Shown here: positions 48,956 to 62,399 of the stretch, piece after piece
How positions within the stretch are numbered: position 1 is the stretch's first letter
Layout: each line of letters starts with the position of its first letter
DNA from: Xestospongia bergquistia
Taxonomy: Eukaryota; Porifera; Demospongiae; Haplosclerida; Petrosiidae
Length of the DNA stretch: 64,000 nt
NCBI GenBank assembly: GCA_963965975.1
Contig: OZ014421.1
Coordinates: forward strand, 6,091,913-6,155,912
Direction: 5' to 3'
Notes under the pieces: generated by a model
Seen by the model: the letters and a program-made list of their open reading frames with translations, nothing else
Databases searched by the model: none
What the model was told of the DNA's origin: nothing
Translations under genes and position numbers: made by a program

Positions 48956-50844
48956 TTAAGAAAGTTTTTTAGTGCCTTTGAAAGCTACTAGAGTCAAAAA
49001 TATGCTTGCACCAACTGTTACTATGGAAACCAATGTCAGACAATAGTAAGCATGAGTCCAGCTGTAGTTCATTACTATGAAACTAAATGGCCATCCAGCA
49101 GCAAAGGCACCAGCTGGTAAGAAAAAAGGAAGTGTACAAGTGAATTGATGTTTCGTTCTTCAAAGTTTAAGAGAGTTAAAATTTTTAAGTGACACTATGA
49201 GATGATATCACATGATATTTACTATATTTTTTTTGATAAGGCTTTTCCTTCATATAGTGCTATTTAGCTATCACCCAATCAATGCCATTAATACATTATT
49301 AACTAGTTTTAAAATGATATTACATATAACATACCTTGTCCAAAAGCACTGGCTATTCCATGTGCACTGCCTGATAAGTGATCTGGGGCACATTCAATAG
49401 CTATTAGTCCTACAATCGATACTGCTCCGTCCATCATTATTCCAATTAGTAAACACAGGGTACTCACTTGCAGCTGTGTTAAAATATTTACAATAAAAAT
49501 GATGATATATTAAAAATTGCTGCAAGTATAGGGATGTGCTTATAAATGATATAGAAGCTTAGTTATTATCCACATTGATAAAGGGACTGTCTCATTAATA
49601 ATCAATTACATTGTTCTATTTAAAAAGGAGCAGGTTCTACATACACTTACTTCAGACACGCCTTCATTCAAAGTAGCAGTGAACATAAAATAACATATTG
49701 TTAATAAACTACAAGACATTAAAAGAGCAGGAGAGCGACGACATTTTGATCCAGGAGGTACCTGGAGAAATAAATATTATAACAAAAAGGTTGACCATCC
49801 TAGGCCTCAAATTAGTACTTCATTGTTTATAACATATCTCTTACCAATTTCAGTGTACGATCAGATATGTAGCCCCATACAATATTACCAAAAACACCTC
49901 CCAGCTGCACCATTCCTGCACAAGCACCAGCTGCAAAAAATAGAGAGATCACAAACAAAGGTTCTACTGCTATGATATCATATACATCTGAATTAAGTCG
50001 TCATAATATATATACAACCTAGTTAGTATTCAGCCACTACTAGTTATACAAGATATAGTATACCTGATGTTTCTTGCATTTTTAAATGTTGTATAAAGTA
50101 TAGCTGTGCCCAATCAGAGATGGCATATTTACCAATACTTAACATAAAATACAGAATACTAACAATATATAGCTCTCGATAAGTAAACACATCACTGAAT
50201 GACACTTTAGAAGACTCAGAAGAGTTGTCATCTTTCTTTGCATTATGTGATGATTCAGGAATAGCCACAAATATTGCAGCTGCTACTAAGACTGTTGTCC
50301 CTCCAATTAAATAGTAATTTACTTCCCACTTGCTCAAAGAAGTCACGTAGGCTATCATAAGAGGAGATACTGTGGCCGCTAAGTTACCAAAGCTTGATAT
50401 CACACTCCACCATATACCAAAACTCTCAGATGGACATGAAACTTTGAGGATCTTCACAATGGCAGGCCAACCAACTCCTTGGACACAACCAAATATGAAC
50501 CATAATACAGAGCAAAGTAGTGGAGAAAAACTCAAAGGAAATAGGAGTAAACAAATACCACTTAACAAAAGTCCAGCTGTAAAAAGTTTTCGTGTGTTAA
50601 CATGATCTGATATAATGGATGAAAATAGTTTACTGGACCCATATGATAGAGAAAAAGAGCTGGCAATCATTCCTAAATCTTCTTTAGTAAATCCTCTGTA
50701 TGTTATTAAATGAGACATAGTAGAAGAAAATGACTTACGACAGGCATAATAAAGATACCACCCTATTAATAGTGATATGAGGGTCATCCATTGCTTTCTT
50801 CTTCTCTGATGCTGTTTTAAGTCTGTTATCGTCTGGACTTTCAT
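48956..50844 (-). CDS. SLC37A4: SLC37A4-like glucose-6-phosphate/phosphate antiporter
   Basis: Five exons, 50064-50844, 49845-49930, 49651-49761, 49335-49473 and 48956-49113, joined in phase to 424 aa (human SLC37A4 429). A major-facilitator protein with about 12 membrane segments. Seen: YYACRKSFSSTMSHLI after TM1 (the human protein has the same Y-x-R-K context), FTKEDLGMIASSFSLSYGSS, LWFIFGCVQGVGWPAIVKIL and GIWWSVISSFGNLAA. Exon 2 holds QLGGVFGNIVWGYISDR. Known role: moves glucose 6-phosphate into the ER lumen in exchange for phosphate, supporting glucose release. Substrate in this organism is inferred from similarity. A small Lys/Ser-rich cytosolic loop separates the halves. No ER-retention Lys motif of the KKxx type was confirmed; the tail ends GTKKLS. 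Confidence 0.93.
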
Positions 50845-51022
50845 GGCTCCTAGCCTTTTGTTTCCACGTGTCTTGTTTTTTAGTATACGGAATCAAGTTA
50901 TCATTACTTGCATTATATTTCTATACAAATTTCAGAATGTTTCCGTTTACTTCCGTAAACGTATGTAGTAATTTTAGTCACCTGGCGAGTTGGTTTAAAA
51001 GCTATTTGAGCTCCCCCCAAAA
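50845..51022. promoter_or_regulatory. Bidirectional promoter, SLC37A4-like and NUP35
   Basis: Only 178 bp lie between two divergent start codons of multi-exon genes. It includes an imperfect palindromic stretch TTCCGTTTACTTCCGTAAAC near 50,941-50,962. Both core promoters and 5' UTRs must overlap or abut here. Confidence 0.5.
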
Positions 51023-53031
51023 ATGGCGTACTATACTACCTATGGATATCAACAACCAACAGGTTATATTGTCTTTTAGACTATATTACTAATATTTAAC
51101 ATCTGAATTTCCTCAGCTCCCATTGGAAGAGACCCACGTATAATTGGAGGGGATGATCCTATGTTTGGTTCCTCTTCACCCACTCAGATGGAAACAAGTG
51201 GATATCTCCCAGCCTATTTACTGGGTGGACCCAGCTCTCCATCAACAAGATTAGTAAGTACAAATATAAAAGTCAATAATGATCCAACAGCCATTTGTCA
51301 GGTCACTCTTAGGCTGTATAACTTAACCAATGATGACATCATTATATAATATAAGTCATGTTATTAATAGTTAATGTTTTGGTTTGGGTGAGATGAGTAT
51401 CATAATTTGTATTAATTTCCACAGATAAAATAGCTATAACCAATATTTAAGTAACTATTTATAAGTTCAACTTTAGCAGGAAATATGCACTTAAAGATGG
51501 TGTCATGGCAAATACATTCTTTCTTTCTTTTCTCTCTTGTAGCAAACTAAACAGAGGTTAACTCTACCTAGTTATTCTTACTCACCACAGAGACATGATA
51601 TGTCACCTAATAAAACTAGAGGAGGAAGTAGTGCTATTAACACTGGACGTAATCAACTATATAATGGAGAGAAGTAAGGATACCTCTCCATATATCTATA
51701 TAACTATGCATCTTCCCTCCCTTAGGAAACTTGATACAAAACCTGGAGGACCTCCTGTTCAAAGTCTCCACGAACACACCTCCTCCCCTGCTAGAACAAA
51801 TGCACCATTAGTAGCAGCTGAAACCTCACCAGAAAGAAGACAGGTACATATATCTAGGTAGAGTATGTTCTAATATTATTGCATTACATAGCTAACTTTC
51901 ACTGGTTTCAAGACAATTTATCGAGGTACTCCAATTGTTACTCCAAATACACCAGCTATACCTACTGCTACACCAGGTACATGTATGCATAATATATATG
52001 AAGTATATTTTATGATTATGTTAGTAGGTCCTATTGGAAGTAGCAGTCATATTGGTCCTTCTTCTCCAACTCAAATGGACCCTTTCTATTCTCAAGGGTA
52101 ATGGATGGATGGATTACTAAAGGGATTAGTAAAGGAATTAATGAGGAATAGATTAATAAATGAATCAATATTATCAAAATAATATATAGTTTCTTTGCTT
52201 TTCCTTTATTCAGTGAACAATTGACTTCTCAAGATACGTATAATGAACATTGGGTAACAGTATTTGGGTAAGACTGTAAGACATGATTATATAACTTTAT
52301 CAGTTAGTTGTTTATTTCTCTTAGATTCCCCCCGGCAGCTACTTCATATATTTTAGAACAATTCTCCCAATATGGTACTATTTTAAAACATGAGGTACAA
52401 GATAACACACACACACACACTCTCCTGAACAAACCTATACGCAATGAATAATTAACCTTTTGATCACATACTTTTTGTGGACATTATAATTACAAAAATA
52501 TAATTCTATTTTCTATAGATAGCTAGTGAAGGTAATTGGATGCATATTTATTATCAGACAAAACTTCAGGCCAAAAAAGTAAGTAATTTCAATTGTTTTA
52601 GTTATCAATATTCTTCATTTTAGGCATTGAGTAAAAATGGTAAAGTATTTAGTGATGGAATAATGGTTGGTGTACAAACATGTATTGCAAAAGTGAGTGT
52701 TGTTGCTGCTGGAAAATATCGACCTTCAAATTTTTATGATATCAATTTAGAATGTAATGGACAAATATCCAGCTCCTACGCCAACTACCACACCCACTCA
52801 TACTCCTGGATCTCTGACTCCTCACAGAAAACCTCCATCAATGAGACCTCTTACGGCAGCTTATCAAGCCTCAAGTCTGTCCCACGATGTAAGGATTTAG
52901 TTGCTATTCCTGTAGCTCTCTTTCTCTCTATCTTTCTCACACACACATAGGTAGCTCCTACTAATGTAAATACTCCTCAAAAAAGCACAGGGTTTCTATC
53001 ACGTACTATGGAGTATGTATTTGGTTGGTGA
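51023..53031 (+). CDS. NUP35: NUP35 (Nup53) nucleoporin
   Basis: Twelve exons: 51023-51062, 51117-51253, 51543-51673, 51726-51843, 51892-51976, 52028-52097, 52214-52267, 52325-52394, 52519-52578, 52624-52692, 52751-52888, 52951-53031, giving 350 aa (human 326). N-terminal Ser/Pro-rich region with SSSPTQMETSGYLPAYLLGG; the central MPPN RRM-like domain (EHWVTVFGFPPAATSYILEQ, then FSQYGTILKHE, GNWMHIYYQTKLQAKKALSK, GIMVGVQTCIAK); C-terminal MRPLTAAYQAS and the amphipathic membrane-binding end TMEYVFGW. Known role: structural component of the inner pore ring, binding NUP93, NUP155 and NDC1 and contacting the membrane. The 58-bp intron 52693-52750 is in an open frame, so reading through it gives a false longer ORF; the spliced frame restores the conserved C-terminus. 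Confidence 0.95.
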
Positions 53032-53069
53032 CATATTTTGCTCCACCCACTTTATTTAAATCACTCTTT

Positions 53070-53195
53070 TATTAACTCTTAATGTATGTAATATAATATG
53101 CCAGACATCTTTAAGTTCTAAATTTGAAATAAGTAAATAATGTACATAACTCCACGTAAATGGTTTATTAAAACTTATTAATTGTGGGTTTGTCA
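53070..53195. repeat. Direct repeat arm, left
   Basis: The stretch with AATATGCCAGACATCTTTAA and AAAACTTATTAATTGTGGGT recurs, about 80% alike, at 56,865-56,985. The two arms bracket the repeat-rich desert. Confidence 0.75.
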
Positions 53196-55206
53196 CGAAA
53201 AATTTGGTCCTGGTGCAAAATTAATTCCATCTTACAATATTTGGACTCAAGGGCGTCATGCAGACTTAATAATTTGGTGAAGAGAAGTGGAACTGGACAC
53301 ATACAAATCATTTTATCACTTCTTTGGCTGTATCTACTTAAATTGAGAGCTGTAGCCACCTGGGGAACTTTTCAAGTGTCAAAAAGGCAATATCACAGCA
53401 GAGAGAAGATGGGAACCTGACTAATGAAACAATAAACTCCATAGAAAATTGAACTTATGCCTCAGATTGTCCTGCTAACAGGAAGAGAAGACTTAGGAAA
53501 AAGGCTGGCAAACTAGCAATGAGAGAAGGAGAAATGAGAAGAAGTCAGGACAAGTTTGTAATATTCTTTCAGTTTCTTTTTACTGTCTTACAATAAGTTA
53601 TAATAGTGTTTCTATTGCCATGATATCTTATAAAATAGACAACTGGTATTGTCTTTAACATACTTCACATGAAGATATATTAAATGATGCTGTAACAAAA
53701 CTTAAATAAGGAAAACTGAAGTAAGACATGACATAATGGATGGATGAATAGTTGAATGAATGGATGGATAGATGGATCATTGAATTCATTTATGGACAAA
53801 TGGATGTATAATTGAATATAATTATGGACAAACTATTATGTCGTATTGTTATCTAGGCCTCATATATGATGTGTGGTAGCTATAAATCAAGTCTATGATG
53901 AACTGATAAAACTAGGGTCACAATCACTAGGGATAGTTGTCACGACAACAGATGTAACTCAATTAAAATAAAAAAGGGTATTGTTAATATTTTCACTGTA
54001 AATAACTGAGAACTAATATTTTAATTATCATCTTTAATTGATATTTAAAAGACAACAATAAACCTTTTCATTTGTTAACAATTGAGACAAATTTAATAAA
54101 TAAAATAATTGTCATTTTTAAAAGAATTGGTTTAAATAATATTGATTTATATTAAAGTTACATTAAGTGATAATGTAGACATGATGTAGGCTTTACTTTG
54201 AGGGACCTACATTCAGAAAACATATGTTCAATTTGAATCATCTTAAAATTAAAGCTAACTGATTTAGAACTAAAAAAAACAAATAAAAATATAAAATAAA
54301 TTAAATAAAAAAGTTTAAAAGTCAAGTTTTATACCAAATAAAACACTTACAACAAGAACATGAACATTAGTTTATAATGAGGTATATTGACCTATAAAAG
54401 AGAACAAACTATAAAAGAAAAATATATAGTGAAAACTGTTATTTTAGAACAAACTATAAAAGATTAAAGACAAACTTATTTAAAAGAATTAAAAACTGTT
54501 TTTTAGAACAAACTATAAATAAAACTATTTAAAAAATAAAATTATATATAAAAATAAAAGAAAAAAATATATTTTTTAAAAAAACTTTGAAACTAAAGTT
54601 AAGATTGACTTATTTTAGTGAAAACTGTTATTTTAAACCAAACTATAAAAGATTAAAGACAAACTTATTTAAAAGAATTAAAAAAACTGTTTTTTAGAAC
54701 AAACTATAAATAAAACTATTAAAAAAATAAAAATATATATAAAAAATAAAATGAAAATATTAAAAATAAAATAAAAATAAAAATTAAGAAAATATAAGAT
54801 AAAACTGTCTCTGTAGTTGAACAGTCCCCAAGAAGTCCGTCTCCAATCCACCAAGAAGTCCAGTGAAGGTCTCCAATTCAACAATAGTAGAAAAGAGAAA
54901 ATAGAAAGTTCCCAAGAGTCCAGTCAGTCCACAAGTTGAGAACATAGAAGGAGAAAGAAAAGAATAACAACTGGATCACTAAAGAATGGATGAAAAGTGG
55001 ATGGATGGGATGGAGAGATAGCTCACCTTTTTCACCAGTGCTGCTCCTGCAGGGAAAGAAAAAGAGAGTATAGTTATGAACTGTTGGTGAATGAATGGAT
55101 GGATAGAGAGTGAAGAGAGACAGAGGAAGTGAAAAAGGACCACCAATCTACACACACACAGCACACACACACACGCACCCTAGAAGATCAGAGCTCCCCC
55201 CCGCCA

Positions 55207-55253
55207 CTCGGCGGCCTGAGATATTAAAAAAAAATTTTTTTTAGGCCGCCGAG
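55207..55253. repeat. GC-stemmed hairpin CTCGGCGGCCT/AGGCCGCCGAG
   Basis: An 11-bp perfect inverted repeat surrounds an A-run/T-run loop (A9T8 within), so the inner loop can also pair. Strikingly GC-rich for its neighbourhood. It may be the end or centre of a MITE. Confidence 0.85.
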
Positions 55254-55419
55254 CAGCAGGAGGGAGATGATTTTTAGAGATTGTGTGAGTGTGTGTATGG
55301 TGTATAGGCTGAATAGCCCAAAAAAAAATTTAAAAAAATTAAAAAAGAAGAGGAAAGAAGGCTTGAAGGAAGACAGGAAAGAGTCCATGACATGGAGAGC
55401 GACTCATCTTTTTCATCAA

Positions 55420-56110
55420 GACAACATCAGAGAACTGGAACAATCAATCCATTGGAGAACTGAACATTCAAAATATCAGAGAACTGAGAAGAATCAATCC
55501 ATCAGTGAACTGAGAAGAATCAAAATATCAGTGAACTGGAACAATCAATCCATCAGTGAACAGAGAAGAATCAAAATATCAGTGAACTGGAACAATCAAT
55601 CCCTTAATTGGAGAACTGAACAATCAAAATATCATTGAACTGGAACAATCAATCCATTAATTGGAGAACTGAACAATCAAAATATCAGAGAACTGGAGCA
55701 ATCAATCCATCAGTGAACAGAGAAGAATCAAAATATCAGTGAACTGGAACAATCAATCCATTAATTGGAGAACTGAACAATCAAAATATCAGAGAACTGG
55801 AACAATCAATCCATCAGTGAACTGAGAAGCATAAAAATATCAGTGAACTAGAAGAATCAATCCATTGGAGAACTGAACAATCAAAATATCAGAGAACTGA
55901 GAACAATCAATCCATCAGTGAACTGAGAAAAATCAAAATATCAGTGAACTGGAACAATCAATCAGAGAACTGAGAACAAGCAAAATATCAGAGAACTGAG
56001 AACAAGCCAAATATCAGTAAACTGGAACAATCAATCCATTGGAGACTGAACAATCAAAATATCAGAGAACTGATCATGAGAACAATCAAAATATCAGAGA
56101 ACTGAGAACA
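55420..56110. repeat. Composite minisatellite (AGAGAACTGGAACAATCAAT type)
   Basis: Alternating short modules of the types GAACTGGAACAATCAATCCA, TCAGTGAACTGAGAAGAATC and AAAATATCAGAGAACTG repeat about 20 times with variable order. Open frames across it are repetitive artefacts. Confidence 0.92.
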
Positions 56111-56864
56111 ATCTACGACGAGTCGTAGCGACGAAGACCCACGGGGGTCTGTGACCTAGCATAACCTTGAAACATGAAGTCCTTTTATGTTATCAAGAGA
56201 TCTCTGTCATACTTCATTTTGACAAACACAAGGCACAAACCCGTGACAATTTGGCGGGGAATTGCTAGTGGCTGATATTTCCCGCCATAATGGTGGTCAC
56301 GCGTTTCCTTGGTGGGTGTGTACACGTGCTCTTGATAATTATATTGGTTTAATTTCTGTTGTAATATTTATTTAATCAGGTTGTATTTCCTTTAGGCATT
56401 AGTATATTATTTAATTTGCTGTTTTTTAACAATTTAAGTTTAGGGTTCAGTGTCTATCAATACACACAAATTTTATTTTTAATTACACAAGAATGATAAA
56501 ATTGTACTTCAATTTACTAGTGCTGATGAAAAATGTAGATGTGTGATAACTGTGCTTTTTATTATTGGACTCTCCTTGACTAGACTGGAGACCTTTCAAT
56601 TTTCCTAACAGTCTAATTTTAACTAGGAATAAATTTGCCATGACAGGTTCATAATCGAATGTACTCACAAACCTTGACGTTAAATTTGTACTGACTAAGT
56701 TTGTTTATGCAAAATCTATATCCTGGATTTCTGGTTCCAATCAATTATTAATACTCACTGTATCAATACCTCTGGTGTTTTTGGACTCGTCACCATCAAT
56801 CTATCATTAATAAGCTCCAGTTAATTTCACTGAATTTCTTTTACAAAGAGCATTATTCTTATAT

Positions 56865-56985
56865 TAACTCTTAACATATGTAATGTAATATGCCAAACAT
56901 CTTTATTAAGTTCCATATTTGAAATGATGGGTAAGTAAATAAATGGTTTAAATTAAAACTTATTAATTGAGGGTTCATGATCAAC
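56865..56985. repeat. Direct repeat arm, right
   Basis: Partner of 53,070-53,195, carrying AATATGCCAAACATCTTTAT and AAAACTTATTAATTGAGGGT. It lies just before the NAMPT start. Confidence 0.75.
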
Positions 56986-57099
56986 TGTAATCACAAACCT
57001 TGACATAATAACTAAACTTCATTTAAAATTTATTTATTTTAATTAATAACCAAACTCCTCCCATCAACACGAAGGGCAACTCCCAATCTTTTTGAGAAC

Positions 57100-59927
<2,828 letters not shown>

Positions 59928-60080
59928 TGACACTAAAATGACTTCAATTACATAATTTTTTTAAGACAGTAAAATAATACTATATTATTTATAGAGCAGA
60001 CATATTTTATTCCCCTTTTGATTTATAAATGTCAAGAAAACTTTATTTGACAATATGTTCTGTAGAGACATTTCTATCCA

Positions 60081-61336
60081 TCAGGAGCTTTTCTTCAAAC
60101 AGGTTTGAATTCGTCCACATAACAGGTCAGATTGATTCATCAAGAACTGAACACGAGTTACCAAAGTTTTTCGTTTCCCTCGAACTAGTGTTTCGCTACC
60201 AGGAGGAACCTGATAAAAACTGTTGTAAATACTGATGTTCACTAGTTTAGAGCTTACTAATGGTAGCTATCCTAGGTCATTGTGTTAAGTACTGATGTTT
60301 ACTAGTCTAGAGCTTACTAATGGTAGCTATCCTAGGTCACTGTGTTAGTAATGGTATAGACTTACTACAGAGTCCAAGGTTTCTAGGTTTCTCATCAAAC
60401 TCTCATTACAAACTAAACATTGTTTTTGAAGTTTCTCACATGATTCAGCTACCAATTCTTGTAATAAAAAACCCTACAATAATTAAAAAGAGAAGTTTGA
60501 AAGAAGAGAACTTTTATAATAACAATTGACAGTGTCCTTATTTCTAACCTTTTCAATGCCATCCAGATCTTGTTCAATTTTTTTGATTTTCTTTTCCAAC
60601 GTATCTACTCCGGCACTTATCTCTTGAATTTGTTTCAAGTATTCATCTTGAGCTGGGTCCACCTATATGCAGTGAAAATATCATGAACCGATAATATCAT
60701 ACTAACAGGACTTACCTTTCTACCAAGTAACATTACTTTACTGTTATCTTTAATTCCAGCCTCACCAACAAGTTGATCATTTTTCTGTAGTGTTCGACCT
60801 TAAACAATTAAGTAAAATAATTATGACAATAGCTATAGGTTTGATATGATGTAAAATTCACACTTGGCTGTATATTATAGTAGATAATTTCTACTATAGA
60901 AATACTATGTAATACCAGTAACAGAGTTAAAACATTTAAAGGAATTGTATTGCAGTATAAAGGATAAAAATCTTAAACACCAGATAACTGCTGTCAACAA
61001 TTTTTTTAACGAAAAACAGATAGTTCTCACAATACAATGCCTTAAGTTTTAATATTTAGAATCTAGAGTAAAGTATTAATTTCCCTTTAAACTTTATTGT
61101 ACCTTTGTGCACAATATTACAATAATATTATAAATACTTTATACCTTTGAATATCAATTTCTGATAATCAGGAGGTATTCCAGTTTTTTCATGAAGAGTT
61201 CCCTTAAATTCACTAATTGTTGTTAACTCTGGATCTTCTACTTGTATAAAGAGTTTGTCGGAACCTATTTAGTATGTTTTTATTAAAATTAACAATATTC
61301 CAACTAACCGTGGCTTACTTGGACTGTTATAGACAT
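60081..61336 (-). CDS. BAG1: BAG1-like HSP70 cochaperone (ubiquitin-like + BAG domain)
   Basis: Six exons in phase: 61309-61336, 61145-61264, 60716-60798, 60549-60662, 60366-60473, 60081-60209, giving 193 aa. Ubiquitin-like domain at about residues 1-77: DPELTTISEFKGTLHEKTGI, then YQKLIFKG, QLVGEAGIKDNSKVMLLGRK. BAG domain at about 85-185: a helix with KQIQEISAGVDTLEKKIKKI, a Cys-containing second helix, and the third helix RGKRKTLVTRVQFLMNQSDL. Known role: nucleotide-exchange factor for HSP70 with links to the proteasome and survival signalling. Exon 1 has two possible donors; only CACG|GTTAGT keeps the frame. The last intron (60210-60365) is almost entirely two copies of the 60-bp minisatellite found in SEC16. 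Confidence 0.9.
60230..60350. repeat. 60-bp minisatellite, two copies, in BAG1-like intron 5
   Basis: Two tandem copies of the unit with GAGCTTACTAATGGTAGCTA and CCTAGGTCAYTGTGTTA, over 90% like the array at 9764-10165. They occupy most of a 156-bp intron. Confidence 0.95.
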
Positions 61337-61695
61337 TTTCTAGAAGTGGGTTAATAATTGATAAATTATGGGTGTGGCCTATTGAGTGACAAGATCGTCA
61401 GTCTATAGTATAATCTATACGATCTATGCTTTTTTCAAACCAGTAAATTATTTTTATGGCCATGATCCTAGAAAAGTACTAGAGTCTTGTTAATATTGAA
61501 GACCAAATTAAAACAGTGAAACATTTTATAAGTGTTACAAATTGTAATACAATAAAAAGTTGATGTTGTCTCGAAAGAGCTACCTCAAGATCAAAGGTCC
61601 TCTTATTATTTGATTGATAAAGCTCTTTATTGGTTCAATATTATATTAAGACTAAAATTTTAAAGGTGTGGTTAACAGTTAACTACTAATTAGTT

Positions 61696-61707
61696 TGCGC
61701 ATGCGCA
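61696..61707. promoter_or_regulatory. Perfect NRF-1 palindrome
   Basis: TGCGCATGCGCA matches the NRF-1 (ewg/P3A2-type) consensus YGCGCAYGCGCR exactly. It lies 360 bp upstream of the BAG1-like start codon and about 690 bp upstream of the PNUTS-like start, in the divergent intergenic region 61337-62399. NRF-1 sites of this kind are common in broadly expressed metazoan promoters; binding here is inferred. Confidence 0.6.
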
Positions 61708-62126
61708 GAAAGTACAGCAACACTCAATTGCAGCGGTGTGACAGAGAAGCTATGAGAAGTTGGTTGCTGTCCATGTTATTTATTCCTTGTCATTGCTCAA
61801 GAAGATCTAAGGAAATAATCAACTATTAAGAACAAAGAACAATCCTTTATAGCTGATAGAAGCAAAGAAGTCTAAAGTTATCTATTAGTAGATTCAGTTA
61901 GTTAGAGACTCCAGTATTGATATTCTAAGTGTCTTTTATCGTAGAAACTATCCTTTACTAAGAAAGCGAAATTTTTTAGGTGTGTAGCTTTGTAGGTATG
62001 TATGTCAAAAATTCTGATATTCAGAAGGTCTTTTGTACATGTAAAAAAACATGTGCTTTCTTTTATATTCAACTTTATATTGGATTGCAACACGAGATAA
62101 GAGCTGGTTTGAGCTGTAGCAAATAA

Positions 62127-62190
62127 AGGTGAACCACCCCTATGAGTTCACCTGGCATAACCAAGAGTGGAGTGCCCCATAAGCTCTTGG
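62127..62190. other. Two adjacent strong hairpins upstream of PNUTS-like gene
   Basis: Hairpin 1: AGGTGAAC (62127-62134) pairs with GTTCACCT (62146-62153), 11-nt loop. Hairpin 2: CCAAGAG (62161-62167) pairs with CTCTTGG (62184-62190), with inner TGG/CCA pairing. Both stems are perfect and 7 nt apart, in an otherwise AT-rich spacer. May be a structured 5' UTR/ncRNA element or part of a small transposon; no known RNA family was recognised. Confidence 0.45.
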
Positions 62191-62399
62191 AAAGGACCTG
62201 TGCTTTTTTAAATATGACCAGCTGGCTGTGTATACTAAAGGATGTCTTATTTATTGTGTATCATATATATTATTATTTCAAATAAATAGGAGTATCGTGT
62301 TTTGTTATATAAATCAAGATTACTTGCTATAATTTATTATATTTTCACTTTGTGTTCATTACTGCACCCATTTTCTTAGGAATTTACCGGTAAACGACA

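Larger units (their letters stand above)
53032..57099. other. Repeat-rich intergenic desert between NUP35 and NAMPT
   Basis: 4.1 kb without a supportable gene. Contents: one arm of a direct repeat (53,070-53,195); GATGGATGAATA simple repeat (53,735-53,830); very AT-rich DNA 54,000-54,800 with a ~115-bp duplication (54,430-54,545 and 54,618-54,735); a GC hairpin (55,207-55,253); a minisatellite (55,420-56,110); two small perfect hairpins (56,113-56,128 and 56,135-56,150); and the other arm of the direct repeat (56,865-56,985). Short open frames here are not conserved-looking. Confidence 0.75.

Noticed and set aside
52693-52950. Continuation of the NUP35 open frame after CIAK
   Set aside because: The read-through product loses the conserved MRPLTAAYQAS and FGW end; removing the intron 52693-52750 restores it.
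53184-53420. 78-codon frame in the NUP35-NAMPT desert
   Set aside because: No recognisable motif, no splice partners, overlaps a degenerate repeat.
55267-55638. 123-codon frame with SVNWNNQSISE repeats
   Set aside because: Product of the composite minisatellite.
60029-60235. Plus-strand 68-codon frame at the BAG1 end
   Set aside because: Antisense to the last BAG1-like exon, which matches the third helix of the BAG domain.
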